DNA of 9,597 nucleotides from JBCBKZ01 sp039026975 (GCA_039026975.1 JBCCLI010000246.1:1-9597); one strand, 5' to 3'; counted from the first letter of the stretch, positions 1 to 6,787 are shown. Program-made: numbers and translations. The notes: generated by a model from the letters alone, not told the origin.

Positions 1-89
1 AAACTCGCAGAAATATTAATCTCATCAGTCTGGGCAAAAGTAGATACAGAAAAGGCCAGGAAAGCGAATACAATTATGTTGCTTTTCAT
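1..89 (-). CDS. N-terminus of a secreted protein, paralogue of the neighbouring gene (truncated by window edge)
   Basis: The ATG is at 87-89 on the minus strand, and 29 complete codons can be read before the window ends. The start is a signal peptide: a Lys-Ser n-region, a hydrophobic stretch (IIVFAFLAFSVSTFA), then a likely cut before Gln-20. The following residues, QTDEINISAS, are identical to residues 21-30 of the next gene upstream (134-763). At DNA level, 7-35 matches 678-706 at 27 of 29 positions, so the two genes are a recent tandem duplication. The gap to that gene's stop codon is 44 bp, so the two are probably co-transcribed, with this copy second. The function is unknown; only export to the periplasm or cell surface can be inferred. 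The rest of the gene lies outside the window. Confidence 0.85.
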   Translation of the reverse strand, partial: MKSNIIVFAFLAFSVSTFAQTDEINISAS

Positions 90-133
90 AGTGTAAAGGG
101 TGAAAAAAATATTTCAATCTTACAGTTAGTTTA

Positions 134-763
134 TTAAGTAATACTTGGAATAGCCGTTAGGGTCATGGTGCAGGTATAGATGCCGGGTGGGATGTTTTGG
201 TCTAGGAGACTTAAGCGCCCTCCCATGTCAGCATGATCATTAATTGTGCCCAATCGGATCTGGATCAGAAATCTGTTTTCTTCAAATTCTCCAGCATTTC
301 CGGAAGAACCAGGGGTAAGTATGGTTTTTTCGGTTTGGGAGGCGACAAAAACTCCTGTGTAGGTATGTGACCAATTTGCGTTGCTAGTAAGGTCAAACAT
401 AGGGTAATCGGGGGTCCCAAAGTTCCATCTAATCCCAGCCTCTCCAGCTCTACCATCTTCTACAGCTATACAATAGGCGAGATTGATTAAATCTAGTTGA
501 TCGCCGTTCTCATTAGTGAAAGGAGTAAAGGATGCACTTACCTCAAAACTGGTAGAAGAAGCTACCTCAAAGGATGCATTCCCAACTTTCCCTACTTTAT
601 AGTCTGAGAGAGTAGAAAAAGTGAAGGATATGGAGGAGTTCCCTGATATTCGCAATTCAATAGACTGTGCAAAAGAGGCAGAAATGTTAATCTCATCAGT
701 CTGTGCTATGATAGATACGGAAATAAAGACAAGGGAAACAGTTGTTATAAGGCTTTTTAACAT
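134..763 (-). CDS. Secreted beta-rich protein of unknown function (209 aa)
   Basis: The protein starts with a classical signal peptide (residues 1-20, Lys-3, hydrophobic core, likely cleavage after Ala-20). The rest alternates short polar and hydrophobic stretches typical of a beta-sandwich, for example FEVASSTSFEVSASF at 65-79. It ends in PPGIYTCTMTLTAI (192-205), a pattern seen at the end of fimbrial-like and DUF4402/WxL-like beta-sandwich domains. That resemblance is by eye and weak. Cys-98 and Cys-198 could form a disulphide. There is no transmembrane helix after the signal peptide, no lipobox, and no clear type IX sorting domain. It lies 50 bp after the amylase-family gene on the same strand and 44 bp before its own paralogue, so it probably belongs to the same transcription unit. 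A structural or adhesive surface role is possible but not shown. Confidence 0.85.
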   Translation of the reverse strand: MLKSLITTVSLVFISVSIIAQTDEINISASFAQSIELRISGNSSISFTFSTLSDYKVGKVGNASFEVASSTSFEVSASFTPFTNENGDQLDLINLAYCIAVEDGRAGEAGIRWNFGTPDYPMFDLTSNANWSHTYTGVFVASQTEKTILTPGSSGNAGEFEENRFLIQIRLGTINDHADMGGRLSLLDQNIPPGIYTCTMTLTAIPSIT

Positions 764-813
764 GCTTTATTCTTTGAACATCAAAAAGCAGTAAAGCCAC
801 CAATAATCCATAC

Positions 814-2364
814 CTAATCACTGAGGATACTTACAGAATAGGGGGGAAGTACCAGGGAGTCTTCTGTAAAACTTACCTGGGGCTTGGACATGAATAGTAC
901 CTGCTGATGTAAAGGGGTAGGGATGGACTGCTTTCTTCCTGATACATTGTGGACTACCATGTATTTTTGATCTCCTAACGCTCGGTAAAATACTACAAGC
1001 TGCTGAGGGAGATCTTCCCTGTAAGGTAAAAGGGTTCCTTCTCTGAGGATAGGGTGGTCATTTCTCACAGAAATGAGTTGTTTATAATGATGGTAAAGAG
1101 AGGAAGAGTCCATTTGTTGAGCAGATAAAGCAGCTAGTTGATGAGGAGTATTATAGGTGATCTCCTCCCATGCTGCGTAATATGGGTTATCTGTATTCTC
1201 AGTCCATAGGAAGGGTTCTCGTATTTGCTCATCTGGTTTTTCCCCTTTCATACCTAGCTCTTCTCCATAATAGAGGAAGGGCGTTCCCGGTAGGGTGAGC
1301 AGGAGATTAGCGGCTACTTTCAGTCGATTCGTATTGCCTTTACAAACGGAGGCTATTCTATTCTGGTCATGATTAGTTAGAAAAGTGGCGTCGTAATAGG
1401 TAGAAGAATATGATTGATACAGTTTTTGTATGGCCATCCATTTCTGTACTATGCCTAGGCTGTCCTTGCCTTTCTTGGCAGCTGTACAGATAGCCGTTGC
1501 CAGGTCAAAATTAAAAGCGGAGGGAATACCCTCCAGGTAAGGGGCTATGGCAGCAGCTGTATCCCACATTTCTCCTACTATGAATACATCCTCTTTCTGC
1601 TTACGCATATGATCAGTAAACTCCTTGAGAAAGGCTACATTATCAGCAACCCGTTCTTCACGGTTGAGAAACTTAACGGCATCCAGCCTAAATCCGTCTA
1701 CCCCTTTCTCTAGCCAGAACCTCCCTATATCCATGATCTCCTCTCTAAGGGGTGGGTGGTAGAGATTAAGGTCAGGCATAGCCTTCCAGAAGAAGCCGTA
1801 ATACTTCTCCTGATCATATGCCTTTTTCCCATTCCATGCTTCCTTTACCTTTAGCCAGTGCCATTCTGGGTCTTTGGCTATGACCTTCTCATCATCTGAC
1901 CAGACATAATAATTCCGGTAAGCATTCTCAGGTCCTTCCAATGCCTGCTGGAACCATGGGTGCTGATCTGAGCTGTGGTTAAAGACCATATCCAGGATCA
2001 CCTTGATCTTTCTCCTGTGGGCTTCCTCAAGGAAATTTTCAAAGTCTTCCATACTCCCATAATCTGGGTGGACGGCCTTATAATCTGTCACATCATATTT
2101 ATGGTAAGAAGGAGAAGGATGAATAGGCATGAGCCACAGCATGTTTACCCCTAGGTCTTCCAGGTAAGTCAGCTTTTGGGTCAGGCCCATGAAGTCGCCT
2201 ATATTATCACCATTCCCATCTGCATAGGCATGCACAAAGATTTCATAAGCTACCCCTTCTGTCTTGACTGATGGATACATACCTGTGTTCACTGATGGTT
2301 GGCAGCCCAGTAGACTGATCAGACAACTACCTGCTAGCCCCTTTAAATAGGAGAAACGCCTCAT
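814..2364 (-). CDS. GH13 alpha-amylase-family glycoside hydrolase, predicted lipoprotein (516 aa)
   Basis: All GH13 signature regions are present. Region I is DMVFNH at 125-130, region II GFRLDAVKF at 224-232 (nucleophile Asp-228, with Arg-226), region III FIVGEMWD at 261-268 (acid/base Glu-265), and region IV FLTNHDQNR at 328-336 (transition-state Asp-333). A Ca-binding-like DGNGDNIGD lies at 49-57, and a C-terminal beta domain runs from about 425. The N-terminus is a lipoprotein signal: Arg-2/Arg-3, a hydrophobic core, then LLGC with Cys-21 as the lipidation site. It is therefore probably anchored in the outer membrane or facing the periplasm and hydrolyses alpha-glucans or malto-oligosaccharides. 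Exact specificity (amylase, oligo-1,6-glucosidase or similar) cannot be read from the motifs. No SusC/SusD genes are visible. Its start overlaps the end of the DUF350-type gene by 4 bp (ATGA), indicating translational coupling. Confidence 0.95.
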   Translation of the reverse strand: MRRFSYLKGLAGSCLISLLGCQPSVNTGMYPSVKTEGVAYEIFVHAYADGNGDNIGDFMGLTQKLTYLEDLGVNMLWLMPIHPSPSYHKYDVTDYKAVHPDYGSMEDFENFLEEAHRRKIKVILDMVFNHSSDQHPWFQQALEGPENAYRNYYVWSDDEKVIAKDPEWHWLKVKEAWNGKKAYDQEKYYGFFWKAMPDLNLYHPPLREEIMDIGRFWLEKGVDGFRLDAVKFLNREERVADNVAFLKEFTDHMRKQKEDVFIVGEMWDTAAAIAPYLEGIPSAFNFDLATAICTAAKKGKDSLGIVQKWMAIQKLYQSYSSTYYDATFLTNHDQNRIASVCKGNTNRLKVAANLLLTLPGTPFLYYGEELGMKGEKPDEQIREPFLWTENTDNPYYAAWEEITYNTPHQLAALSAQQMDSSSLYHHYKQLISVRNDHPILREGTLLPYREDLPQQLVVFYRALGDQKYMVVHNVSGRKQSIPTPLHQQVLFMSKPQVSFTEDSLVLPPYSVSILSD

Positions 2365-3224
2365 ATCATAAAAAACAATACCGTAGCAAAGCTAATGGCA
2401 AGCACCATTTCCAGTATACCGGCTCCCAGGTTCTGGTCTCGAGTAATTTCATCCAGGAGATTAGACCTGCGGAGGATGATTCTGTCTAGGATAAATCTAA
2501 GGATAATTAAGAAGAGAATGACTAGCCCCAGATCTAATACTACTGCAAGTATGTCTTGCTGTAAATTATCTACATCTCCTGAAATAGCTCCCATGATGAT
2601 GATACCTATGGAAATCAGCCCACCAGAGAAACCTGTACCTGCAGCCACATTATCTTGCTCTATTTCATGGTGGAAAGAGTAGGGGATCATGCGCTCATAT
2701 ATCCAGGCGAAGAGGATGAGGCCTATCTGTCCTATGAGAAAGAATATCAGGGCACTTAGGGGACCACCTCCTTCTCCGTAAATAGCTCCTGCTATGACCA
2801 AGGCAGATGATATATACACTGCGGCTTCTACTATGCCGGTACCTGCGTTTTGGTCTTCTATGAGTTCTTTACGTACGGGGAATTTGGTGAGAATAAATTT
2901 ATTATTGATTTCCCGGGAGAGGTTCAGAAGAAGAATCCCTCCCAAGGAGTAGCCGATTACTTCCAGGGCATCCAGACCAAATCCTTTGCTGGACCCATGG
3001 TAGGCCGCCACAAAAATGATGGCTATGCTCAGGCAGTATCCTGCATAGCTTAAGGCTATAGCGGTATTATCTTTCTCCACCAACTCCTCATCCAGGTCAT
3101 AGGAAGAAAAGAAATGCTTTAACCACTTAGCTCCCAGCAGCAATAGAAAGAAAACGGTAATATAAAATAGCCCTTGTAGTAATTGGGAAAGAATGCTTTG
3201 AAAGTCAAATGCGAAAGTCTCCAT
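2361..3224 (-). CDS. DUF350-type multi-pass membrane protein with four internal repeats (287 aa)
   Basis: The protein is almost entirely hydrophobic, with about eight predicted transmembrane helices. Four repeats can be seen, each a helix, an acidic loop with a D-N or D-Q-N motif, and a second helix. The motif Asn residues are at about 53 (EKDNTA), 126 (EDQNAG), 192 (EQDNVA) and 265 (RDQNLG), spaced 73, 66 and 73 residues apart. This is the pattern of DUF350 (UPF0719, YjfL-like) inner-membrane proteins, whose biochemical role is not established. I chose the ATG at 3222-3224. An in-frame ATG at 3285-3287 would add 21 residues (MPALLFRFHVFFVSWNSYYLF) that do not resemble the start of this family. 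The gene overlaps the following GH13 lipoprotein gene by 4 bp, so the two are probably co-expressed. A link to envelope stress is possible from the family's known neighbourhoods elsewhere, but is inference. Confidence 0.85.
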   Translation of the reverse strand: METFAFDFQSILSQLLQGLFYITVFFLLLLGAKWLKHFFSSYDLDEELVEKDNTAIALSYAGYCLSIAIIFVAAYHGSSKGFGLDALEVIGYSLGGILLLNLSREINNKFILTKFPVRKELIEDQNAGTGIVEAAVYISSALVIAGAIYGEGGGPLSALIFFLIGQIGLILFAWIYERMIPYSFHHEIEQDNVAAGTGFSGGLISIGIIIMGAISGDVDNLQQDILAVVLDLGLVILFLIILRFILDRIILRRSNLLDEITRDQNLGAGILEMVLAISFATVLFFMI

Positions 3225-3300
3225 AAACAGGTAATAGCTGTTCCAACTTACAAAAAATACATGGAACCTAAACAGGAGGGCAGGCATTTAGGCCACTGAT

Positions 3301-3354
3301 GCACAGATTGAATACAGATATTTTTATTTGTGCCTTAATCTGTGAATCTATGGC
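3301..3354. repeat. Imperfect palindrome of the CACAGATT / AATCTGTG type
   Basis: The left part, 3301-3319, contains GCACAGATTGAATACAGAT, and the right part, 3338-3354, contains ATCTGTGAATCTATGGC. They are imperfect reverse complements with the centre near 3330. It sits in the spacer between the kinase gene and the DUF350-type gene. Similar AATCTGTGAATCTGTGG-like intergenic motifs occur dispersed in some bacterial genomes; that is from memory and was not searched here. It could be a dispersed palindromic repeat or an RNA hairpin. Confidence 0.45.
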
Positions 3355-3398
3355 TATTTATAGACGATGTGATTTTATAAAATGTTTTATTTAATTAT

Positions 3399-3513
3399 CA
3401 CGCAAAGCCGCCAAGACGCGAAGTGAAAACAACGTGAATACAACAAGAAATCTTAGCGACTTTGCGGCTTCGCGTGCAAAAAGAGTTCACCCAAAAGATG
3501 CCAGGACGCAAAG
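3399..3513. repeat. REP-like palindromic repeat cluster (two inverted arms plus a third degenerate direct copy)
   Basis: A 25-base arm at 3399-3423 (core CGCAAAGCCGCCAAGACGCG) is repeated in inverted orientation at 3452-3476 (core GCGACTTTGCGGCTTCGCG). The arms agree at 21 of 25 positions and flank a 28-base AT-rich loop. A third copy in the same orientation as the left arm lies at 3488-3513 (CAGGACGCAAAG at its end) and aligns at about 20 of 25 positions with one inserted base. CGCAAAG/CTTTGCG-rich palindromes of this kind resemble dispersed REP-like elements. The cluster starts 6 bp beyond the end of the kinase gene, so in the minus-strand transcript it could form a 3' hairpin that ends transcription or protects the mRNA. 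Confidence 0.7.
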
Positions 3514-3519
3514 CTAAAA

Positions 3520-4869
3520 TTAGAGAGAAATGGTAAACACACTTCCTTTTCCTTTTTCACTAAAGAAGCTGATTTCGCCTTTGTGAATGCGGATGATTTG
3601 TTGGGAAAGGCTGAGGCCTATGCCCGAGCCTTGGGCCTTAGTACTGAAAAAGGGAATGAAGAGCTTATCCTGGATTTCCAGGGGGATGCCAGGGCCATTA
3701 TCCTGAATCTGGATGACCACCTTCTGCTGAGGGTCTATATGGGCCTTCACCCGTATAAGTGGATTTTTCTGATGAGATACTGCCTCCATGGCATTTTTGA
3801 TGAGGTTGATAAATACCTGTTCCAGCAGCTTGGCATCTGCATAGCGGGAAAGGCTGGCCTCTATGTCAGTTTCTACGGTAATAGTAGCTCCCTCTAGTTC
3901 CGCTTTTAGGAGGACAAGAATTTGTTGGAGAATGCCCCCCAGGTCTACCATTTCAAATTCAGGCGGAGGGATGCGGGTCAGATTTCGGTAGGCCTTCACA
4001 AACTGTAGGAGTCCATGGCTTCTTCTCTCTATGGTTTGTATGCCCTGGAGCATATCCTCAGCATGAGAAGAGGGAATGCTAGCCAGTGGGATAGGTTGGT
4101 CTTCCTCATCTGCCAGGTACTCGTGTATGACCCCGGAAAGCGAAATGATGGGGGTTACGGAATTCATGATCTCATGGGTGAGCACCCGGATGAGCTTTTG
4201 CCAACTTTCCATTTCTTTTTCATCCAGCTCCTGCCTGATGTCTTGAAGAGACAGTAAGGTATACCCTTGGTTTTGGAGACTAAACTCACTGGCCTGGACG
4301 GCTACATGCTTCAGCTGATTTTGAACCACAAACTTGATCAGGTGTTTATCTCCGGCTTGCATACTTTCCAGGGTAGCGTGTAGTTCTGGAACCAATTTTT
4401 GAAGAGATTGGATATACTTAAGATGAGGCCTTCCCAGCATTTCTTTAGCTGCATGGTTCATGAGTAAGACCTCCCCTAACTTATCATAGCAGATCAGGGC
4501 TACACTCACATGCTCCACTACATACTGCAAATACTGGTAGTGGGACTCCTTTTCAGCCCTTAGTTCCTGAAAGCTGTTAATGATCTGATTGAAAGAATTA
4601 TGTAGGAGGGTAAAGGACTTCCCTTTTTTCCCATGGTAGAAGGTCTGGGTAAAGTCCTTATATTTTATGCCCAGGAGGAAGTTGCTAAGGTCCCTATTAG
4701 TTTTCTCTACAAAATAAATGATTTCTATCACCAGTCCCACCATAAGCCCCCAGAGTAGAATCTGGGTCATCCATTTAGGGTCTTCCTGAAGGGAGCTAAG
4801 TTTAATACCCCATATGATGAGCACTAACCCCAAGACCCGTATGACTAGCTGTATTCTAAACGTTTTCAT
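3520..4869 (-). CDS. NtrY-like membrane sensor histidine kinase (449 aa)
   Basis: This is an inner-membrane sensor kinase expected to phosphorylate the adjacent NtrC-type regulator. Two transmembrane helices lie at about 6-25 and 35-54 with only a short periplasmic loop, so it probably senses a membrane or cytoplasmic signal. A PAS-like domain spans about 110-212. The H-box VLTHEIMNSVTPI has the phospho-acceptor His-232. The ATPase part shows the N-box NLIKNAMEAV (Asn-359), the G1 box DNGPGIP starting at Asp-390, the F-box LFIPFFSTK, and the G2 box GSGIGLSLS starting at Gly-414. HEIMNSVTPI is the form typical of NtrY-like kinases. I chose the ATG at 4867-4869 because it is preceded by AGGGAGG at 5 bp spacing and begins directly before the first helix. 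A longer in-frame start at 4968 would add 33 residues overlapping the regulator gene. The gene follows the regulator's stop codon by 13 bp. Confidence 0.93.
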   Translation of the reverse strand: MKTFRIQLVIRVLGLVLIIWGIKLSSLQEDPKWMTQILLWGLMVGLVIEIIYFVEKTNRDLSNFLLGIKYKDFTQTFYHGKKGKSFTLLHNSFNQIINSFQELRAEKESHYQYLQYVVEHVSVALICYDKLGEVLLMNHAAKEMLGRPHLKYIQSLQKLVPELHATLESMQAGDKHLIKFVVQNQLKHVAVQASEFSLQNQGYTLLSLQDIRQELDEKEMESWQKLIRVLTHEIMNSVTPIISLSGVIHEYLADEEDQPIPLASIPSSHAEDMLQGIQTIERRSHGLLQFVKAYRNLTRIPPPEFEMVDLGGILQQILVLLKAELEGATITVETDIEASLSRYADAKLLEQVFINLIKNAMEAVSHQKNPLIRVKAHIDPQQKVVIQIQDNGPGIPLEIQDKLFIPFFSTKAQGSGIGLSLSQQIIRIHKGEISFFSEKGKGSVFTISL

Positions 4870-4874
4870 AGGCG

Positions 4875-4881
4875 CCTCCCT
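4875..4881 (-). promoter_or_regulatory. Strong Shine-Dalgarno site for the histidine kinase
   Basis: The minus strand reads AGGGAGG, then 5 bases, then the ATG at 4869. Strong Shine-Dalgarno sites are uncommon in Bacteroidota, where translation usually relies on A/T-rich leaders and S1. The site decides the start codon of the kinase in favour of the shorter form. Confidence 0.7.
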
Positions 4882-4882
4882 G

Positions 4883-6223
4883 CTATAATCCGTACTTATC
4901 CATCTTTCGGTAAAGGGTAGTTCTCCCCAGGCCGAGTTCCTTAGCGGCCTTGCTGATGTTACCGTCAAACTTTTTGAGCGCCTGGAGAATAGCCTCCTTT
5001 TCCCGCTCTTCCAGGTTTAAGGTAGCAGAAACTACCTGGGTAGCAGTAGGTTCATTAGTCCCAAACTCCAGTAGGCTATCTACCCCCATGATGGTGGCCC
5101 TTTCCACCATATGCTGGAGTTCACGCACATTTCCTGGCCATGCGTAGCTTTCCAGTTGTTTCCTCACTTGGGCGCTTAGGCTGATGGGCTGCGTTTGGTA
5201 TTTCTCTGCATACTTTTTGGCAAAAAAGGCCACCAGTTCCGATACATCTGTATTCCTTTCCCTCAGGGGAGGAAGGGTCAGGGGGACTGTATTGATGCGG
5301 TAGAGCAGGTCTTGCCGGAAGCTTTGCTCCTTGACCATGTTCAGGATATCCTTGTTAGTAGCACATACCAGCCTGATGTTGACGGGAATCACTTTATTAG
5401 ACCCTACGCGGGTGATGGTCCTACTTTGGAGGGCGGTCAGAAGTTTCGCCTGCAGGGGTAGGGAGAGATTCCCAATCTCATCCAGGAAGAGGGTTCCACC
5501 TTCTGCCGCTTCAAACCTTCCTTTTCTATCCTCCCTTGCATCTGTAAAAGCGCCTTTAACATGGCCAAATAGCTCTGACTCGAAGAGATTCGCAGCTATG
5601 GCACCCAGGTCTACCTGTATAAAGGGCCCTTTGGCACGAGTAGACTGTTCGTGTATGCTCTTGGCAAAAAGTTCTTTCCCGGTTCCATTCTCTCCTAAAA
5701 TCAATACATTTGCATCTGTAGGAGCTACTTTTTTTATGATAGAGAATAGGCCTTTCATTTGGGTATCACTACCTATGATCTCTGTTTTTTCTTGCCTATC
5801 CCTAGGTTTGCTTCGTTTCCGAGAGGGAGGAGGACTGATTTCTCCTCCTTTAATCAATTTGATATTTTGGATCAGTTCGTCATTCTCCCATGGCTTCAGA
5901 ATAAAGTCTGCTGCTCCTTCTTTCATCCCTCTTACGGCTAGCTGTACATCCCCAAATGCGGTCATTAAAATAACTTCCGTTCTGGGAGAGATTTTCTTGA
6001 TTTTTTTGAGCCACCTGAGTCCTTCTTTTCCACTAGTAAAGCCAGAAGTAAAGTTCATGTCCAGGAGAATAAGATCCACGGGGGAAGACTGAAGAAGTTG
6101 TTCCAGTTTGTGGGGATTATTTTCTGTATTTACAGAACTGAAGTGTCTTTTTAAGACCATTTTGGCTGAGAGAAGAATATCCTCGTCATCATCTACTATA
6201 AGAATGGAATAAGCTCTTGGCAT
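4883..6223 (-). CDS. NtrC-family sigma54-dependent response regulator (446 aa)
   Basis: The protein has three domains. The receiver domain (about 5-122) has the acidic pocket Asp-11 to Asp-13, phospho-acceptor Asp-55 (LILLD), Thr-88 and Lys-110. The AAA+ domain (about 148-380) shows Walker A GENGTGKE (177-184), the sigma54-contact loop as GAFTDA (224-229) instead of the commoner GAFTGA, Walker B GTLFLDEIGN (243-252), and the arginine-finger region PLRER (319-323). A Fis-type helix-turn-helix ends the protein (about 410-446, GNISKAAKELGLGRTTLYRK). It binds DNA upstream of sigma54 promoters and, when phosphorylated, remodels the closed complex by ATP hydrolysis. Its partner is the kinase encoded immediately downstream. 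The target genes are not identifiable from this window. The divergent ABM-cupin pair is one candidate. Confidence 0.96.
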   Translation of the reverse strand: MPRAYSILIVDDDEDILLSAKMVLKRHFSSVNTENNPHKLEQLLQSSPVDLILLDMNFTSGFTSGKEGLRWLKKIKKISPRTEVILMTAFGDVQLAVRGMKEGAADFILKPWENDELIQNIKLIKGGEISPPPSRKRSKPRDRQEKTEIIGSDTQMKGLFSIIKKVAPTDANVLILGENGTGKELFAKSIHEQSTRAKGPFIQVDLGAIAANLFESELFGHVKGAFTDAREDRKGRFEAAEGGTLFLDEIGNLSLPLQAKLLTALQSRTITRVGSNKVIPVNIRLVCATNKDILNMVKEQSFRQDLLYRINTVPLTLPPLRERNTDVSELVAFFAKKYAEKYQTQPISLSAQVRKQLESYAWPGNVRELQHMVERATIMGVDSLLEFGTNEPTATQVVSATLNLEEREKEAILQALKKFDGNISKAAKELGLGRTTLYRKMDKYGL

Positions 6224-6264
6224 TAAGTTGAATATAGGTCTCTTTCGGCTAATTGCAAGTAGAT

Positions 6265-6296
6265 AAAAGATATGTAAGAAAGGATGTTGGTTGCAA
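6265..6296 (-). promoter_or_regulatory. Candidate Bacteroidota-type promoter of the response regulator gene
   Basis: On the minus strand TATCTTTT (6272-6265) resembles the TAnnTTTG -7 element. A TTG (6296-6294) lies 21 bases upstream, within the spacing reported for Bacteroidota vegetative promoters. The -7 element ends about 41 bases before the start codon. The final G of the consensus is missing, and such short motifs occur by chance in AT-rich DNA. Confidence 0.3.
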
Positions 6297-6540
6297 TCAG
6301 TGAATGAGTAGAAAATATGACAGTGTTAATGAATGTAAAATAGACTGGAAAGAAAGGTAACAGAACATCTACCCAACCTTAATTTTATAGGATTTGGGGT
6401 AAGAATATCCCCATTATAGTGTTAGATCGTATTCTTTAGTTAATCCTTATCTGCCTTCTGAATTCTATTGTAGCAGTCGCTTTCACACAGCCTATAAGCC
6501 TTTTTTAGTAAGAGGGAAGTACTCCTCCGGCTAACATGAA

Positions 6541-6572
6541 TCAGCGCCCTATTAAGTCAGCGCTCTATTAAG
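6541..6572. repeat. Tandem duplication of a 16-bp unit
   Basis: TCAGCGCCCTATTAAG is followed directly by TCAGCGCTCTATTAAG, matching at 15 of 16 positions with no gap. It lies between the divergent operons, about 320 bp from the regulator start and about 270 bp from the ABM start. Paired direct repeats in such a place may be a regulator-binding site (sites for sigma54 activators usually lie 100-200 bp upstream of a promoter) or simply replication slippage. Confidence 0.6.
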
Positions 6573-6637
6573 ATTGAAGCCATAGGCCTCTCCATATTGG
6601 GATAAATTTACCTGTCCGGAAAAGTATCTAGTAATTA

Positions 6638-6710
6638 AAGCAGGTTGTATGCTAAGAAATTGTAGGGAGACTCCCAGGTCCTCTCCTTGAGAGGAATTAC
6701 TGACCTGCTT
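6638..6710 (+). other. Nested stem structure, possible structured RNA or leader element
   Basis: AAGCAGGT at 6638-6645 pairs perfectly with ACCTGCTT at 6703-6710. Inside it lies a 7-bp perfect hairpin, TCCTCTC-CTT-GAGAGGA, at 6679-6695, preceded by a small GGGA-GAC-TCCC hairpin at 6664-6674. A competing 6-bp stem, CAGGTC (6675-6680) with GACCTG (6702-6707), shares the right arm with the outer stem, so two alternative folds are possible. It lies 130 bp before the ABM start codon. I do not recognise a known riboswitch consensus. The element is symmetric enough to fold on either strand. Confidence 0.35.
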
Positions 6711-6787
6711 AGGTATAACCATCTCACAATTAGCTACCCGTTTTCTGATTTTTACAGTATTGCCGCCAGTTTCTACCTTTTCTTAAC

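Noticed and set aside
3225..3287. A 21-residue N-terminal extension of the DUF350-type protein from an ATG at 3285-3287
   Set aside because: The extra residues are unlike the start of this family, and neither start has a Shine-Dalgarno site. The internal Met places the first helix at the usual distance. The longer form is not excluded.
4870..4968. A longer start for the histidine kinase overlapping the regulator gene
   Set aside because: The added 33 residues are the out-of-frame read of the regulator's helix-turn-helix coding region. The shorter start has AGGGAGG at 5 bp.
5331..6092. A 253-codon open frame on the plus strand
   Set aside because: It lies entirely antisense to the response regulator, whose domains are complete. 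Its translation is Ser/Pro/Phe-rich and matches no family I know.
6395..6413. TGGGG/CCCCA dyad with a 9-base loop as an operator or terminator
   Set aside because: The stem is only 5 bp, with a loop that does not pair and no T-run. It is likely chance, so it is mentioned only within the intergenic entry.
6480..6510. A possible terminator at AGCCTATAAGCC followed by six T
   Set aside because: The AGCC repeats are direct, not inverted, so no hairpin forms before the T-run.
6536..6571. An 11-codon mini-ORF (MNQRPIKSALY) that covers most of the 16-bp tandem repeat
   Set aside because: It is too short to support, has no ribosome-binding site, and its sequence is explained by the tandem duplication.
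6638..6720. A TPP or other known riboswitch
   Set aside because: The ACCTG segment recalls the TPP element, but the required CTGAGA and surrounding consensus are absent, and the downstream genes are not thiamine genes.
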